Positions 1-7,308 of a stretch of DNA of 11,812 nt are shown in pieces. This DNA is from an uncultured beta proteobacterium (GTDB lineage Bacteria > Pseudomonadota > Gammaproteobacteria > Burkholderiales > Burkholderiaceae_C): positions 1 through 11,812 of the forward strand of contig CAJBVC010000076.1 in assembly GCA_903958915.1 (NCBI GenBank), written 5' to 3'. Numbering within the stretch: position 1 is the stretch's first letter; each line of letters begins with the position of its first letter. Under the pieces are notes generated by a model, which was not told the DNA's origin, made no database searches, and saw nothing but the letters and a program-made list of their open reading frames with translations. The translations under genes were made by a program, and so were the position numbers.

Positions 1-707
1 CCTACCCCTGCCACTGTACACGCCGGGACATTGCTCAGGCCCTGTTGCTGCGCGGACAAATGCGCGCGCGCCACGATGAACTGGTGTATCCAGGCACCTG
101 TGCCTCGGGTTCTCTCCAGCGGAATGACTCCCCAACACATCCCCCTGCCTGGAGATTTCGAACCTCAGCTTCCGAGCGAAATAGGCCATTTACGCATACC
201 CAGCTTGCGCAACCAGCTATGGATTTAGGAGCGCGATCGACGTGCTGGACGGATCGGCGACTGGGTCCCCAACTTCAGGACGTAGCAAGCGCGGTGGGCG
301 ACTTTGTATTGCGACGTGCAGACGGATGCTTCACTTACCAGCTTGCGGTCGTTGTGGATGACGGCGATCAGAACATCACCCATGTCGTTCGCGGCGAGGA
401 CCTGTCCGACAACACCGCACGGCAAGTTCTCCTTCAAGGGGCGCTGGGATTACCAACCCCACACTATCTGCACACACCCTTGGTGCTGGGAACCAATGGC
501 GAAAAGCTGTCCAAGCAAAATGGCGCACGACCTGCTGAGACTTCCACGCCCGCCGAGGCACTCCATGCCCTTGTGCAGGCCGCTGCAACGCTGGGGCTAC
601 CCGGCACCTCGCATTCGGATATTGGCACGGCGCTAGAGGGTTGGATTTCGGCCTGGCATGAATTGGTCAAGGCACCTTGTGGACGCTACTCGATAGGCGC
701 TGGGTAG
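1..707 (+). CDS. gluQ: Glutamyl-Q tRNA(Asp) synthetase GluQRS, 3' part (5' end outside window)
   Basis: This is the C-terminal part of a GluRS paralogue without an anticodon-binding domain. It activates glutamate and attaches it to queuosine in tRNA-Asp in the cytosol. Reading in frame from base 3 gives [10 protein letters not shown]. Its CxC pair (codons at 9 and 15), with the Tyr at 87 and Cys at 99 in VYPGTC, matches the family's zinc site (CxC...YxxxC). [10 protein letters not shown]...[16 protein letters not shown] block follows, then QLAVVVDD and [15 protein letters not shown] (504-527) is the KMSKS-type ATP-binding motif. The frame is open to TAG at 705-707. The start and the HIGH motif lie upstream of the window. 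The stretch around 150-235 fits the family poorly and could be a small insertion, but the frame is not broken. The gene converges on the HD-GYP regulator with a 19-base gap. Confidence 0.92.
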   Translation, partial: YPCHCTRRDIAQALLLRGQMRARHDELVYPGTCASGSLQRNDSPTHPPAWRFRTSASERNRPFTHTQLAQPAMDLGARSTCWTDRRLGPQLQDVASAVGDFVLRRADGCFTYQLAVVVDDGDQNITHVVRGEDLSDNTARQVLLQGALGLPTPHYLHTPLVLGTNGEKLSKQNGARPAETSTPAEALHALVQAAATLGLPGTSHSDIGTALEGWISAWHELVKAPCGRYSIGAG

Positions 708-726
708 CGCTTGACCAACCGCCAAG

Positions 727-2289
727 CTACTCGAAAGTCGGCATCGGTGGAGCCGGCGCGACTGCTTTGGCAATCAGGTCCAAGAATTTGCCCTGGCGGT
801 AGAGACTCAGAAAGGCCTTGACGACGCCGGGATCGAAATGGGTTCCTTGGCCACGCTCGATTTCGCTGATCGCCGCTTCCAGTTGCCAGGGGCCTTTGTA
901 AGGTCGGGTACTCATCAGTGCATCGAACACGTCCACCACAGCCACCAACCGCGCCACCAGAGGAATATTGTCAGCCACCAGACCATCCGGATAGCCAGTA
1001 CCGTCCCAATGCTCGTGGTGCGAGCGGGCCACGAGGCGTGCCAAAGCCATCGCCGGACTGCGTTTCAGTATGGCGTCACCAATCAGTGAATGCTGCTGGA
1101 TGATGGCAAACTCTTCCGGGGTCAGGCGACCAGGTTTTCGCAGTATCAGGTCAGGAATGCCTACTTTGCCAATGTCATGCAATCGGCTGGCCTTGCCGTA
1201 CGACGTCGCAAGGTCTTCCTCAACAAGTAATTCGCGTGCCAGACGATAGGTGTACTCCTGAATGCGGCGTATATGCGCCCCTGTCGCTGAGTCCTTGTAC
1301 TCCGCCACCTGCCCCAGCATGTCGATCGCCTCTTCGTAGGACTCTTCGAGGCTGTGATGAAGTTTGAAATTTTCGAGCCCCGCGGCGCATTGGTTGGCCA
1401 ACACCTGGATCAGTTCCCTATCAGCCTGCGACATCTCGCCAGCAGCTTCGAGGTAGACGAATCCAAAAACTTCCTTGCCCACGCTCAATGGCACCACGGC
1501 AGCGCCCGCGCGTAAACCGTCAGGCACCGTTTGCCCGGTCACCACCCTGGTGCATAGTTCCACAATCTGCGAGCGGCGACTCTCATTTGCCTCACCTTCC
1601 TCAAAGTCTCCGGCGCCCGCGCGGATGCGGACATCGCGGCCCTCTACCGTCATGACCATGCCGTCGATGGTCGAAATCATGCCGGACTGTCCCAGGCGGC
1701 AGATGCCAATCAATTGCATCAGAACACCGCGAAAGTAATCTTCCAGCTTGTCCCGATGCAAGTCGTACAGGTCGGGGGTTACCGCAAGAATGCGCCCTAG
1801 ACCCTGGCGGTTCAGATCGATGGTTTGCAGGTCCCGGTAACCCTTGAGCGCCAGGCGAACTGTCGCATAGAGCTTTTGCGTCGTCAGCTCGGTCTTGTCC
1901 CGGTAATCATCAATGTCGTAATGATCGATCACAAATCGTTCTGGGGCCATCCCCGGTTGCCCGGTACGAATGACCAGCCGCATCATGCGATTGCCTATTG
2001 CATTGCGGATGTGTTCCACCAACTTCAGGCCAGCATCGTCAGTCTCCATAACCACATCGATCAGGGCAACCGCAATGTCGGGATGTTCCTGCAAAACCAA
2101 CTTGGCCTGCGCAGCCGAATCGGCTTCGAGTAACTGCAACTCGCGTCCGAAGAACTCGAAATTTCTCAGGCTGATAGCTGTTAGTTGCCGTACATCGGGT
2201 TCGTCGTCGACTACAAGAAGTTTCCAGGCGCTAAGCCTGCCTGTCACTCCAGCGGGTACCGCTGTGCCCGCGCTTCGGATGATTTTCAC
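727..2289 (-). CDS. Response regulator: REC + DUF3369 + HD-GYP (c-di-GMP phosphodiesterase)
   Basis: This 520-residue cytosolic response regulator should hydrolyse cyclic di-GMP. The REC domain spans about 22-150. It has the acidic pair D28/D29, phosphoacceptor D78 in ALIDVVMETDDAG, T109 in VIRTGQPG and K132 in YRDKTEL. Residues about 160-310 form a DUF3369/GAF-like sensory region. The HD-GYP domain (about 320-500) keeps TGAHIRRI (336-343), LHDIGK (370-375), the HHEHWDGTGYP run (424-434) and the late D-V-F-D-A-L segment, so the metal site and GYP motif look intact. The start is GTG at 2289-2287. It overlaps the upstream kinase stop as GTGA, and AGGAGG lies 7 bases before it, which implies translational coupling. 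The kinase is the obvious phosphodonor. Whether the enzyme makes pGpG or GMP, and whether phosphorylation raises or lowers activity, cannot be read from sequence. Confidence 0.95.
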   Translation of the reverse strand: MKIIRSAGTAVPAGVTGRLSAWKLLVVDDEPDVRQLTAISLRNFEFFGRELQLLEADSAAQAKLVLQEHPDIAVALIDVVMETDDAGLKLVEHIRNAIGNRMMRLVIRTGQPGMAPERFVIDHYDIDDYRDKTELTTQKLYATVRLALKGYRDLQTIDLNRQGLGRILAVTPDLYDLHRDKLEDYFRGVLMQLIGICRLGQSGMISTIDGMVMTVEGRDVRIRAGAGDFEEGEANESRRSQIVELCTRVVTGQTVPDGLRAGAAVVPLSVGKEVFGFVYLEAAGEMSQADRELIQVLANQCAAGLENFKLHHSLEESYEEAIDMLGQVAEYKDSATGAHIRRIQEYTYRLARELLVEEDLATSYGKASRLHDIGKVGIPDLILRKPGRLTPEEFAIIQQHSLIGDAILKRSPAMALARLVARSHHEHWDGTGYPDGLVADNIPLVARLVAVVDVFDALMSTRPYKGPWQLEAAISEIERGQGTHFDPGVVKAFLSLYRQGKFLDLIAKAVAPAPPMPTFE

Positions 2290-3695
2290 GATGCAACCTC
2301 CTGCCCACCAGTGATGCGCAAAGGCACGTTCAATACAAATTCCGTGCCATGACCGGAAGTCGAATTGCAGCGAAGCGTTCCACCAAGGGTCTGAGTCGCC
2401 AGACTGTAGGCGATGTAGAGGCCCAGACCACTGCCACCATCATTGCGACACGTCGTAAAAAAAGGTTCGAATGCCTGCCGGACGTGGTCGGCCTCCATAC
2501 CCGCTCCGTTATCGCGGAAGGTCAGTTGCACATGCCTGGCGTCTCGCTCCACTGATATCTGAATCAAACCAACGCGCTTTCCATTTTCAAATGCATGCTT
2601 ATGCGCATTGGTACACAGGTTAGTGAGGATTTGCGTCCAGGCACCCGGAATTGCGCGCAGTGAAATATCCTGCGAACAGTCAACATCAAAAACGATTGGT
2701 GATCCCCGAAACATCGGGCGCATGGTCACAATCACATCGTCAATCAGCTGCGCCAAGGAGAAGTCTCGCTCGGTCTCTGAGGTTTGATCTACGGCGGTTC
2801 GCTTGAAACTTTGTACCAATGAAGCCGCACGGCGCAAATTCGCCATTGCCAATGCGCTGGATTCCGTGACAGACGCCAAACTCCCTGAAATCTGCTCTTC
2901 CGACACCTCTTCGCCCTGCAGCAAGCCCTCCAGCCTTGTGACCGACTCCTCGACCTGCGAAACGGCTCCCACCGCAATGCCAATGGGCGTGTTCACTTCA
3001 TGGGCAAAGCCAGCAACCATCCTGCCTAAGGATGCCATCTTTTCGGTCTCAATGGCGCGTTGGCGCTCGTCCTGAAGGTGGCGGTTTGCTGCTTCCAGAT
3101 CCGCTGTTCGCTGGGCCACACGTTGCTCAAGCGACGCATTCAGCGACTTCAATGCTTCTTGCGTCCTGACAAGTCGCTCGTTGCGCTCCAACAAGTCGGA
3201 ATACAGTCGATGCAACGCCCCCAACAGAATCACGGTACGCGGATCGTCCGATGGACGATCCTCCTGCCACGCCTGCTCCGGCCCGGCACCCGACCTGATG
3301 GCCAACACCTGTCTTCCCATCGATTGATCCTCGCCAAGGATATGAAATATCAGCCAATTGGCAAGGTAATCAATCAGTTGCTCAGGCGAGAGTTGGCCCT
3401 CGGCTTGACGGGTGGCCATCCATGATTGCACCTGTTCCACAAAGCGCGCGTGGATTGCACAATGCTGCTCCGTGTGCCGCGCATCCAGCCCCACCTCGAT
3501 CATGAGCGATTCTTCGTACGAAAAGTGGTACACGGTGTATTGCGCCAGCGCTTTAAGCAGCCCGTCGATGCTGTCGGTACTGGCGCTGTCAAGCTGGTCG
3601 CTCAAGGAATTCAGCATGCCGACCAGACGGCGATGCTGGCTATCCACTTCGCCAAGCCCGGTTTCAAAAAGGGGAGTCCATTCAAAGGTGTTCAC
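2286..3695 (-). CDS. Soluble histidine kinase with N-terminal bacteriohemerythrin sensor
   Basis: This 469-residue sensor kinase has no membrane segment, so it should act in the cytosol. Residues 1-130 form a bacteriohemerythrin domain with all seven expected di-iron ligands: H21 (DSQH), H57 and E61 (HFSYE), H78 and H82 (HCAIH), H118 and D123 (HILGED). Such domains bind O2 or respond to redox or iron state. A coiled coil (about 165-218) leads to the phosphoacceptor helix with H232 in [10 protein letters not shown]. The ATPase domain follows: N box N359/N363 ([10 protein letters not shown]), G1 DNGAG (395-399), F box FEPFFTT (409-415) and G2 GGSGLGL (420-426). The start is GTG at 3695-3693; a weak GGGAAG lies further upstream than usual. 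[21 protein letters not shown] is the normal beginning of this domain, so I trust this start. It overlaps the HD-GYP regulator by GTGA. The exact signal (O2, NO or redox) is inference. Confidence 0.94.
   Translation of the reverse strand: MNTFEWTPLFETGLGEVDSQHRRLVGMLNSLSDQLDSASTDSIDGLLKALAQYTVYHFSYEESLMIEVGLDARHTEQHCAIHARFVEQVQSWMATRQAEGQLSPEQLIDYLANWLIFHILGEDQSMGRQVLAIRSGAGPEQAWQEDRPSDDPRTVILLGALHRLYSDLLERNERLVRTQEALKSLNASLEQRVAQRTADLEAANRHLQDERQRAIETEKMASLGRMVAGFAHEVNTPIGIAVGAVSQVEESVTRLEGLLQGEEVSEEQISGSLASVTESSALAMANLRRAASLVQSFKRTAVDQTSETERDFSLAQLIDDVIVTMRPMFRGSPIVFDVDCSQDISLRAIPGAWTQILTNLCTNAHKHAFENGKRVGLIQISVERDARHVQLTFRDNGAGMEADHVRQAFEPFFTTCRNDGGSGLGLYIAYSLATQTLGGTLRCNSTSGHGTEFVLNVPLRITGGQEVAS
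2297..2302 (-). promoter_or_regulatory. Ribosome binding site of the HD-GYP regulator
   Basis: The minus strand reads AGGAGG, 7 bases before the GTG at 2289-2287 and inside the last codons of the kinase gene. This perfect Shine-Dalgarno decides the GTG start and supports high, coupled translation of the regulator. Confidence 0.85.
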
Positions 3696-3718
3696 GGCCG
3701 AAGCTCACTTCCCTTACT

Positions 3719-3742
3719 GGTGTGAAAAAACATTATCACACC
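3719..3742. promoter_or_regulatory. Inverted repeat GGTGTGA-N10-TCACACC, putative operator
   Basis: Perfect 7-base arms GGTGTGA (3719-3725) and TCACACC (3736-3742) flank an AT-rich 10-base spacer. The dyad lies between the divergent kinase operon and trmB. It overlaps the candidate -10 and start region of the kinase operon, so a bound regulator would probably repress or autoregulate it. It resembles a CRP half-site pair, but CRP sites have a 6-base spacer. The arms could also form an RNA hairpin. Confidence 0.4.
3732..3740 (-). promoter_or_regulatory. Candidate extended -10 promoter of the kinase/HD-GYP operon
   Basis: The minus strand reads TGTGATAAT, an extended -10 (TGn plus GATAAT, five of six matches to TATAAT). 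Transcription would start near 3725, leaving a leader of about 30 bases before the GTG at 3695. No good -35 is visible (TTGTTT at 19-base spacing is weak), which fits an extended -10 or activator-dependent promoter. Confidence 0.4.
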
Positions 3743-3820
3743 ATTGCACCTCTGAAAAACAAGAGGGATCGTTACACTCTGGAGCAACCTGCTTTTGCAG
3801 ATTCCCCCACTGAACGAACC

Positions 3821-4600
3821 ATGCTGCCCGACGAGTCCACATTGCCATCAAAAGCCCAAGCAAGCGCGGGCGACAAGCCATTCATGCGCACCATTAAAAG
3901 CTTTGTAAAACGCGCTGGGCGCACCACTGCTGGTCAGGCCAAGGCATTGGAAGAACTTGGCCCCAAATATGTGTTGCCGTACCAGCACAGCGCTATCAAT
4001 TTGGAAGCAGCTTTCGCTGATGCAGCGGGCGCCGACGGACAAAAAGCCTCGCAAGCACAGCCCCTCGTTCTGGAGATTGGCTTTGGCATGGGCGAAGCAA
4101 CCGCGCACATTGCGCAGACGCTTCCCGCGACCCGGTTTCTGTGCTGCGAAGTGCATGAGCCCGGTGTGGGCGCCTTGCTCAAACGCATTGGCGAGAACAA
4201 CATCACCAACATTCGTATCTGTGCGCATGATGCTGTAGAGGTCATCGACCACATGTTGGTCCGAGAGAGTCTCGATGGCGTACACATCTTCTTCCCCGAC
4301 CCGTGGCACAAAACCAAGCACAACAAGCGTCGACTGATTCAGTCTCCGCTGGTTGCCAAACTCGCCCAGCGCCTCAAGCACGGCGCCTACCTTCATTGCG
4401 CCACCGACTGGCAACCATACGCCGAGCAAATTCTTGAGGTACTGGACGCTGAACCCCTGCTGCGCAATCGCGCATTGCCAACCCACCCTGAGATGCTTGG
4501 TTATGCGCCTAAACCGCACTACAGACCGCTAACGAAGTTCGAGAACCGCGGCATTCGCCTGGGTCATGGCGTCTGGGACGTGGTGTTCGAGCGCGTGTGA
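3821..4600 (+). CDS. trmB: tRNA (guanine-N7-)-methyltransferase TrmB
   Basis: This SAM-dependent class I methyltransferase makes m7G46 in the variable loop of tRNAs. With the ATG at 3821 it has 259 residues, close to the family size. The SAM-binding motif [11 protein letters not shown] is at about 84-94. The family signature [15 protein letters not shown] is at about 157-171. The tail has TKFENRG, as in the substrate-binding C-terminus of TrmB. The frame stays open upstream to a GTG at 3722, but that start would lie inside the operator dyad and add residues without family character. An internal ATG at 3884 ([15 protein letters not shown]) is another possible start. No clear Shine-Dalgarno decides between them. 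The gene overlaps the downstream pseudouridine synthase by GTGA, so the two probably form one RNA-modification operon, divergent from the kinase operon. Confidence 0.94.
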   Translation: MLPDESTLPSKAQASAGDKPFMRTIKSFVKRAGRTTAGQAKALEELGPKYVLPYQHSAINLEAAFADAAGADGQKASQAQPLVLEIGFGMGEATAHIAQTLPATRFLCCEVHEPGVGALLKRIGENNITNIRICAHDAVEVIDHMLVRESLDGVHIFFPDPWHKTKHNKRRLIQSPLVAKLAQRLKHGAYLHCATDWQPYAEQILEVLDAEPLLRNRALPTHPEMLGYAPKPHYRPLTKFENRGIRLGHGVWDVVFERV

Positions 4601-5526
4601 GCCTGTACCGACCCAATCCGCCCCCAATGCGCGACGGAGTGGGCGCTAGTTGCGTCGTTGTCCCTGCGGGTACCTGGTCCAACGTGCTGGAGTTTTTGAA
4701 GGCGCACTTTGACAAAGTGCCTGCAGCGTTGTGGGACGAACGGCTGGTGCGCGGAGATGTCACTGACGACCAGGGTTGCCAGGTGCGCCCGGAACAGCCG
4801 ATCCTGCCGGGGCAGCGCCTCTACTATTTTCGCTCCCTTGCCACCGAGACTCCTATACCTTTTGAAGCCAAAGTCCTGTGGCAGGACGACCACTTGCTGG
4901 TCATTGACAAGCCGCACTTCCTGCCTGTGGTTCCTTCGGGAAAGTACCTCCAGGAGACTGTGCTGGTACGACTCAAGCGCGCCATGGGTCTGGAAGACCT
5001 CTCACCGCTGCACCGTATTGATCGCGACACGGCCGGTCTGGTGCTGTTCTCAATGCAACGCACAAGCCGGGCGGCATACCACGAACTGTTTAGAACTCGC
5101 CAGATGCACAAAACCTACGAAGCCATTGCACCGTGGAGTCCGGCGCTGCAGTGGCCTATCACTCGCGAAAGCCGAATCGAGCCCGCGCAGCACTTCATGC
5201 AACAGCGCGAAGTAGCGGGCGCTCCCAACAGCTTGACACACATTGATGTAATGGAGTTCAGCGAGCCGCTGGCACGCTATTGGTTGCGCCCGATAACGGG
5301 CTTGCGACACCAACTGCGCGTGCACATGGCCGCTCTGGGTTTGCCACTCGTCCACGACGGAATCTACCCAACACTGACACCCGAGGGTTCCAATAATTTC
5401 ACTAAGCCGCTGCAGTTGTTGGCGCGCTCACTTTCCTTCACCGACCCGCTGACCGGAGAACATCGAGAGTTCCGCAGCGAGCGTTCGCTACGCTCGCTGG
5501 AGGAACTCGCCGCGACAGCGCCTTAG
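4597..5526 (+). CDS. RluA-family pseudouridine synthase
   Basis: This 309-residue protein should isomerise uridine to pseudouridine in rRNA or tRNA. The N-terminal ~80 residues resemble an S4-like RNA-binding region ([12 protein letters not shown]...PGQRLYYFR). The catalytic domain begins near 88 with [20 protein letters not shown]. The RluA signature [13 protein letters not shown] (139-151) holds the expected catalytic D142. [17 protein letters not shown] (234-250) is the conserved C-terminal motif. The start is GTG at 4597, overlapping the trmB stop (GTGA). An ATG at 4627 is an alternative, and neither has a clear ribosome site. The stop TAG (5524-5526) overlaps the stop of the convergent acyl-CoA synthetase. 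I cannot tell the target uridine from sequence, so I give no symbol. Confidence 0.9.
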   Translation: MSLYRPNPPPMRDGVGASCVVVPAGTWSNVLEFLKAHFDKVPAALWDERLVRGDVTDDQGCQVRPEQPILPGQRLYYFRSLATETPIPFEAKVLWQDDHLLVIDKPHFLPVVPSGKYLQETVLVRLKRAMGLEDLSPLHRIDRDTAGLVLFSMQRTSRAAYHELFRTRQMHKTYEAIAPWSPALQWPITRESRIEPAQHFMQQREVAGAPNSLTHIDVMEFSEPLARYWLRPITGLRHQLRVHMAALGLPLVHDGIYPTLTPEGSNNFTKPLQLLARSLSFTDPLTGEHREFRSERSLRSLEELAATAP

Positions 5527-7202
5527 GCCCACTGTACCTTGGCCTTGCCAGCGTACCAGGCATCCAGTTTGGCGTTGACTTCGTTCTCGATGCGACTGCG
5601 CCGAATTTTCAAAGTCGGCGTCAGGCATCCATTTTCGATCGACCAGGGCTCTTGGGCAATCACCAGCATTTGCAGTTTCTCGTAATCCGCCAATTCAGCA
5701 TTAACCGCCTTGAGCAACAGCGTAAGCTGCTCTTCCACGTCTTTTCGAAACGCAGGGTCCTTCTGCTTGGGACGGACCTCTTCGCCAAGCACTACGATGG
5801 CGAAAGCGGCCGGCTGACCGACTCCGGAAACCATACTGGTCTCGATCAATGGATGCGCATTGATGCGGTTTTCAATGGGTGCTGGCGCAACGTACTTGCC
5901 TTTGGACGTCTTGAACAGCTCTTTCACCCGACCCGTGATCTTGAGCAGTCCATCGGCCCGCCGCTCGCCACGGTCGCCGGTACGGAAGTAACCATCTTCG
6001 GTAAAGACCTCTGCGTCCAGGTCAGGGCGCTTGTAATAACCCACCAACTGGCCGGGCGATTTGATCAGTATTTCACCTTCCTCGCTGATGCGCACCATAA
6101 CCCCAGGCAACGGCACCCCGACACAACCGGGCTCATTGATCGCGACCGTCGAATTGTGCGAGTAAGCAAAGTCCTCCGTCATGGCGTAACCCTCGATCAG
6201 GTTCAGCCCCAGACGGCGGTACCAGGCGATCAGTTCAGCAGGAATAGGAGCTGAACCGCTTCCCGCGAGCAGGCATTGGTCCAGGCCCAGGCCCTTGAGA
6301 ATCTTGCGCCCGACTATGCCCTTGATGATAGGAATGCTCAACAGGGTGTCGAGCTTTTTCGGGGGCATCTTGGAGAAAACGCCGTGCTGGAACTTGAGCC
6401 ACAAGCGCGGGACCGATATGAAGATGGTGGGACGGGCCCGGTTCATGTCCTGCACGAAAGTGTCCAGCGATTCAGCAAAATACACGTGGGTTTTACCATC
6501 TACCCACGATGCGCACTCCACCCAGGCACGCTCAAACACGTGCGCAAGCGGCAGATAGGACAACACCCGCTTTTCTTCGACCTTGCCGATACGTGAATTG
6601 ATGTCCTGCACGATATTCTCACTGGCGCGCGTGATGTGGCCAAAGCTGTGCATCACGCCCTTGGGAGTCCCTGTTGAACCCGAGGTGTACATAAGAATTG
6701 CAATGTCTGACGCGGAACGATCCACACGGCCCGACAGTGGCTGATTGCGTGCCACCACGGCATCCCAACCTTCGTAGCTATTCTTTGGCGCAAGAGGAAA
6801 CGCGATACACGGCAAGCCAGGAGCAACGCCAGGTTTTTGTTGCTCCCATGTGTCGAGCTTGCCAACAAACAGCAGACTGGCACCGCTGTGCTCCAAAACG
6901 AAACGCACCGTCTCCGCCGTTTCGGTTGGGAAGATGGCCACAGTGGTGTATCCCGCCATCCAGATCGCCAGTTCAGCCATGAAGAAATGGGCACAGTTCT
7001 TCGAGAGAATCGCAATACGAGCGCCAGGCTCAAAGCCTTGCGACTTTAAATGCGTCGCCATGCGCCGCGAGTGGTCGAGCACTTGGGCCCATGTGTAATC
7101 TGCCACTTGACCACTGCCCAGGGGCTGCGTCAGAAAAATCTGATCAGGTTGTGCTGCCTCGTGGTCGAAGATGTACTCCATTACCAATTTAGATTTTGCC
7201 AT
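5523..7202 (-). CDS. Long-chain acyl-CoA synthetase (AMP-forming)
   Basis: This 559-residue ANL-superfamily enzyme should activate a fatty or other carboxylic acid through an acyl-adenylate to its CoA thioester. Visible motifs in order: P-loop MYTSGSTGTPKG (171-182), YLPLAHVFER (216-225), GSGSAP (314-319), EGYAMTE (337-343, adenine site), FRTGDRGE (406-413, ribose-binding Asp) and the hinge TGRVKELFKTSKGKYVAP (423-440). K532 in LTPTLKIRR is the catalytic C-terminal lysine. The pattern fits the long-chain (FadD15/eukaryote-like) branch rather than acetyl-CoA synthetases, but chain length cannot be fixed. There is no membrane segment. The ATG at 7202 has AAGGAG 7 bases upstream. It looks monocistronic or loosely linked to the secreted hydrolase gene upstream on the same strand (106-base gap). 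Its TAA overlaps the stop of the convergent pseudouridine synthase. Confidence 0.94.
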   Translation of the reverse strand: MAKSKLVMEYIFDHEAAQPDQIFLTQPLGSGQVADYTWAQVLDHSRRMATHLKSQGFEPGARIAILSKNCAHFFMAELAIWMAGYTTVAIFPTETAETVRFVLEHSGASLLFVGKLDTWEQQKPGVAPGLPCIAFPLAPKNSYEGWDAVVARNQPLSGRVDRSASDIAILMYTSGSTGTPKGVMHSFGHITRASENIVQDINSRIGKVEEKRVLSYLPLAHVFERAWVECASWVDGKTHVYFAESLDTFVQDMNRARPTIFISVPRLWLKFQHGVFSKMPPKKLDTLLSIPIIKGIVGRKILKGLGLDQCLLAGSGSAPIPAELIAWYRRLGLNLIEGYAMTEDFAYSHNSTVAINEPGCVGVPLPGVMVRISEEGEILIKSPGQLVGYYKRPDLDAEVFTEDGYFRTGDRGERRADGLLKITGRVKELFKTSKGKYVAPAPIENRINAHPLIETSMVSGVGQPAAFAIVVLGEEVRPKQKDPAFRKDVEEQLTLLLKAVNAELADYEKLQMLVIAQEPWSIENGCLTPTLKIRRSRIENEVNAKLDAWYAGKAKVQWA

Positions 7203-7209
7203 GTCGTGT

Positions 7210-7215
7210 CTCCTT
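7210..7215 (-). promoter_or_regulatory. Ribosome binding site of the acyl-CoA synthetase
   Basis: The minus strand reads AAAAAGGAGA, with AAGGAG 7 bases before the ATG at 7202-7200. This confirms the start against the later in-frame ATG at residue 8. Confidence 0.8.
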
Positions 7216-7239
7216 TTTGTGATGCCGACAGAATACCTG

Positions 7240-7264
7240 ATTTAACCGACATTTAACGCCGTTA
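7240..7264. promoter_or_regulatory. Tandem ATTTAAC repeats and TAACGCCGTTA palindrome upstream of the acyl-CoA synthetase
   Basis: On the plus strand ATTTAAC occurs at 7240-7246 and 7251-7257, one helical turn (11 bases) apart. The second copy runs into a palindrome TAACG-C-CGTTA (7254-7264). The block lies 38-62 bases upstream of the synthetase ATG, a usual place for a regulator site. No confident promoter was found beside it, so its role is inferred from arrangement only. Confidence 0.3.
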
Positions 7265-7308
7265 TGGTGCAATTTCCATGATCTGGTCAGGCTATGACGC
7301 CACGATCG

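Noticed and set aside
120..240. Frameshift or pseudogene in gluQRS
   Set aside because: The segment fits the family poorly, but the frame stays open and conserved motifs on both sides are in the same frame.
695..712. Hairpin AGGCGCT-GGGT-AGCGCTT over the gluQRS stop codon as a terminator
   Set aside because: The stem is short, one pair is a G-T wobble, and no T run follows on either strand. It may be chance in a GC-rich end.
685..734. 9-base direct repeat GCTACTCGA (685-693 and 726-734)
   Set aside because: One copy lies at the end of each convergent gene, in coding frames that explain it. Nothing suggests an attachment site or insertion.
3721..3740. CRP site TGTGA...TCACA
   Set aside because: The spacer is 10 bases, not the 6 required by canonical CRP sites. 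Kept only as a generic dyad.
3722..3820. Longer trmB starting at GTG 3722
   Set aside because: It would overlap the dyad and promoter area and add 33 residues without family character. ATG 3821 gives a normal length.
3848..4519. 223-residue open frame opposite trmB
   Set aside because: It is a shadow of trmB. It has no recognisable motif and no ribosome site, while the plus strand carries clear TrmB signatures.
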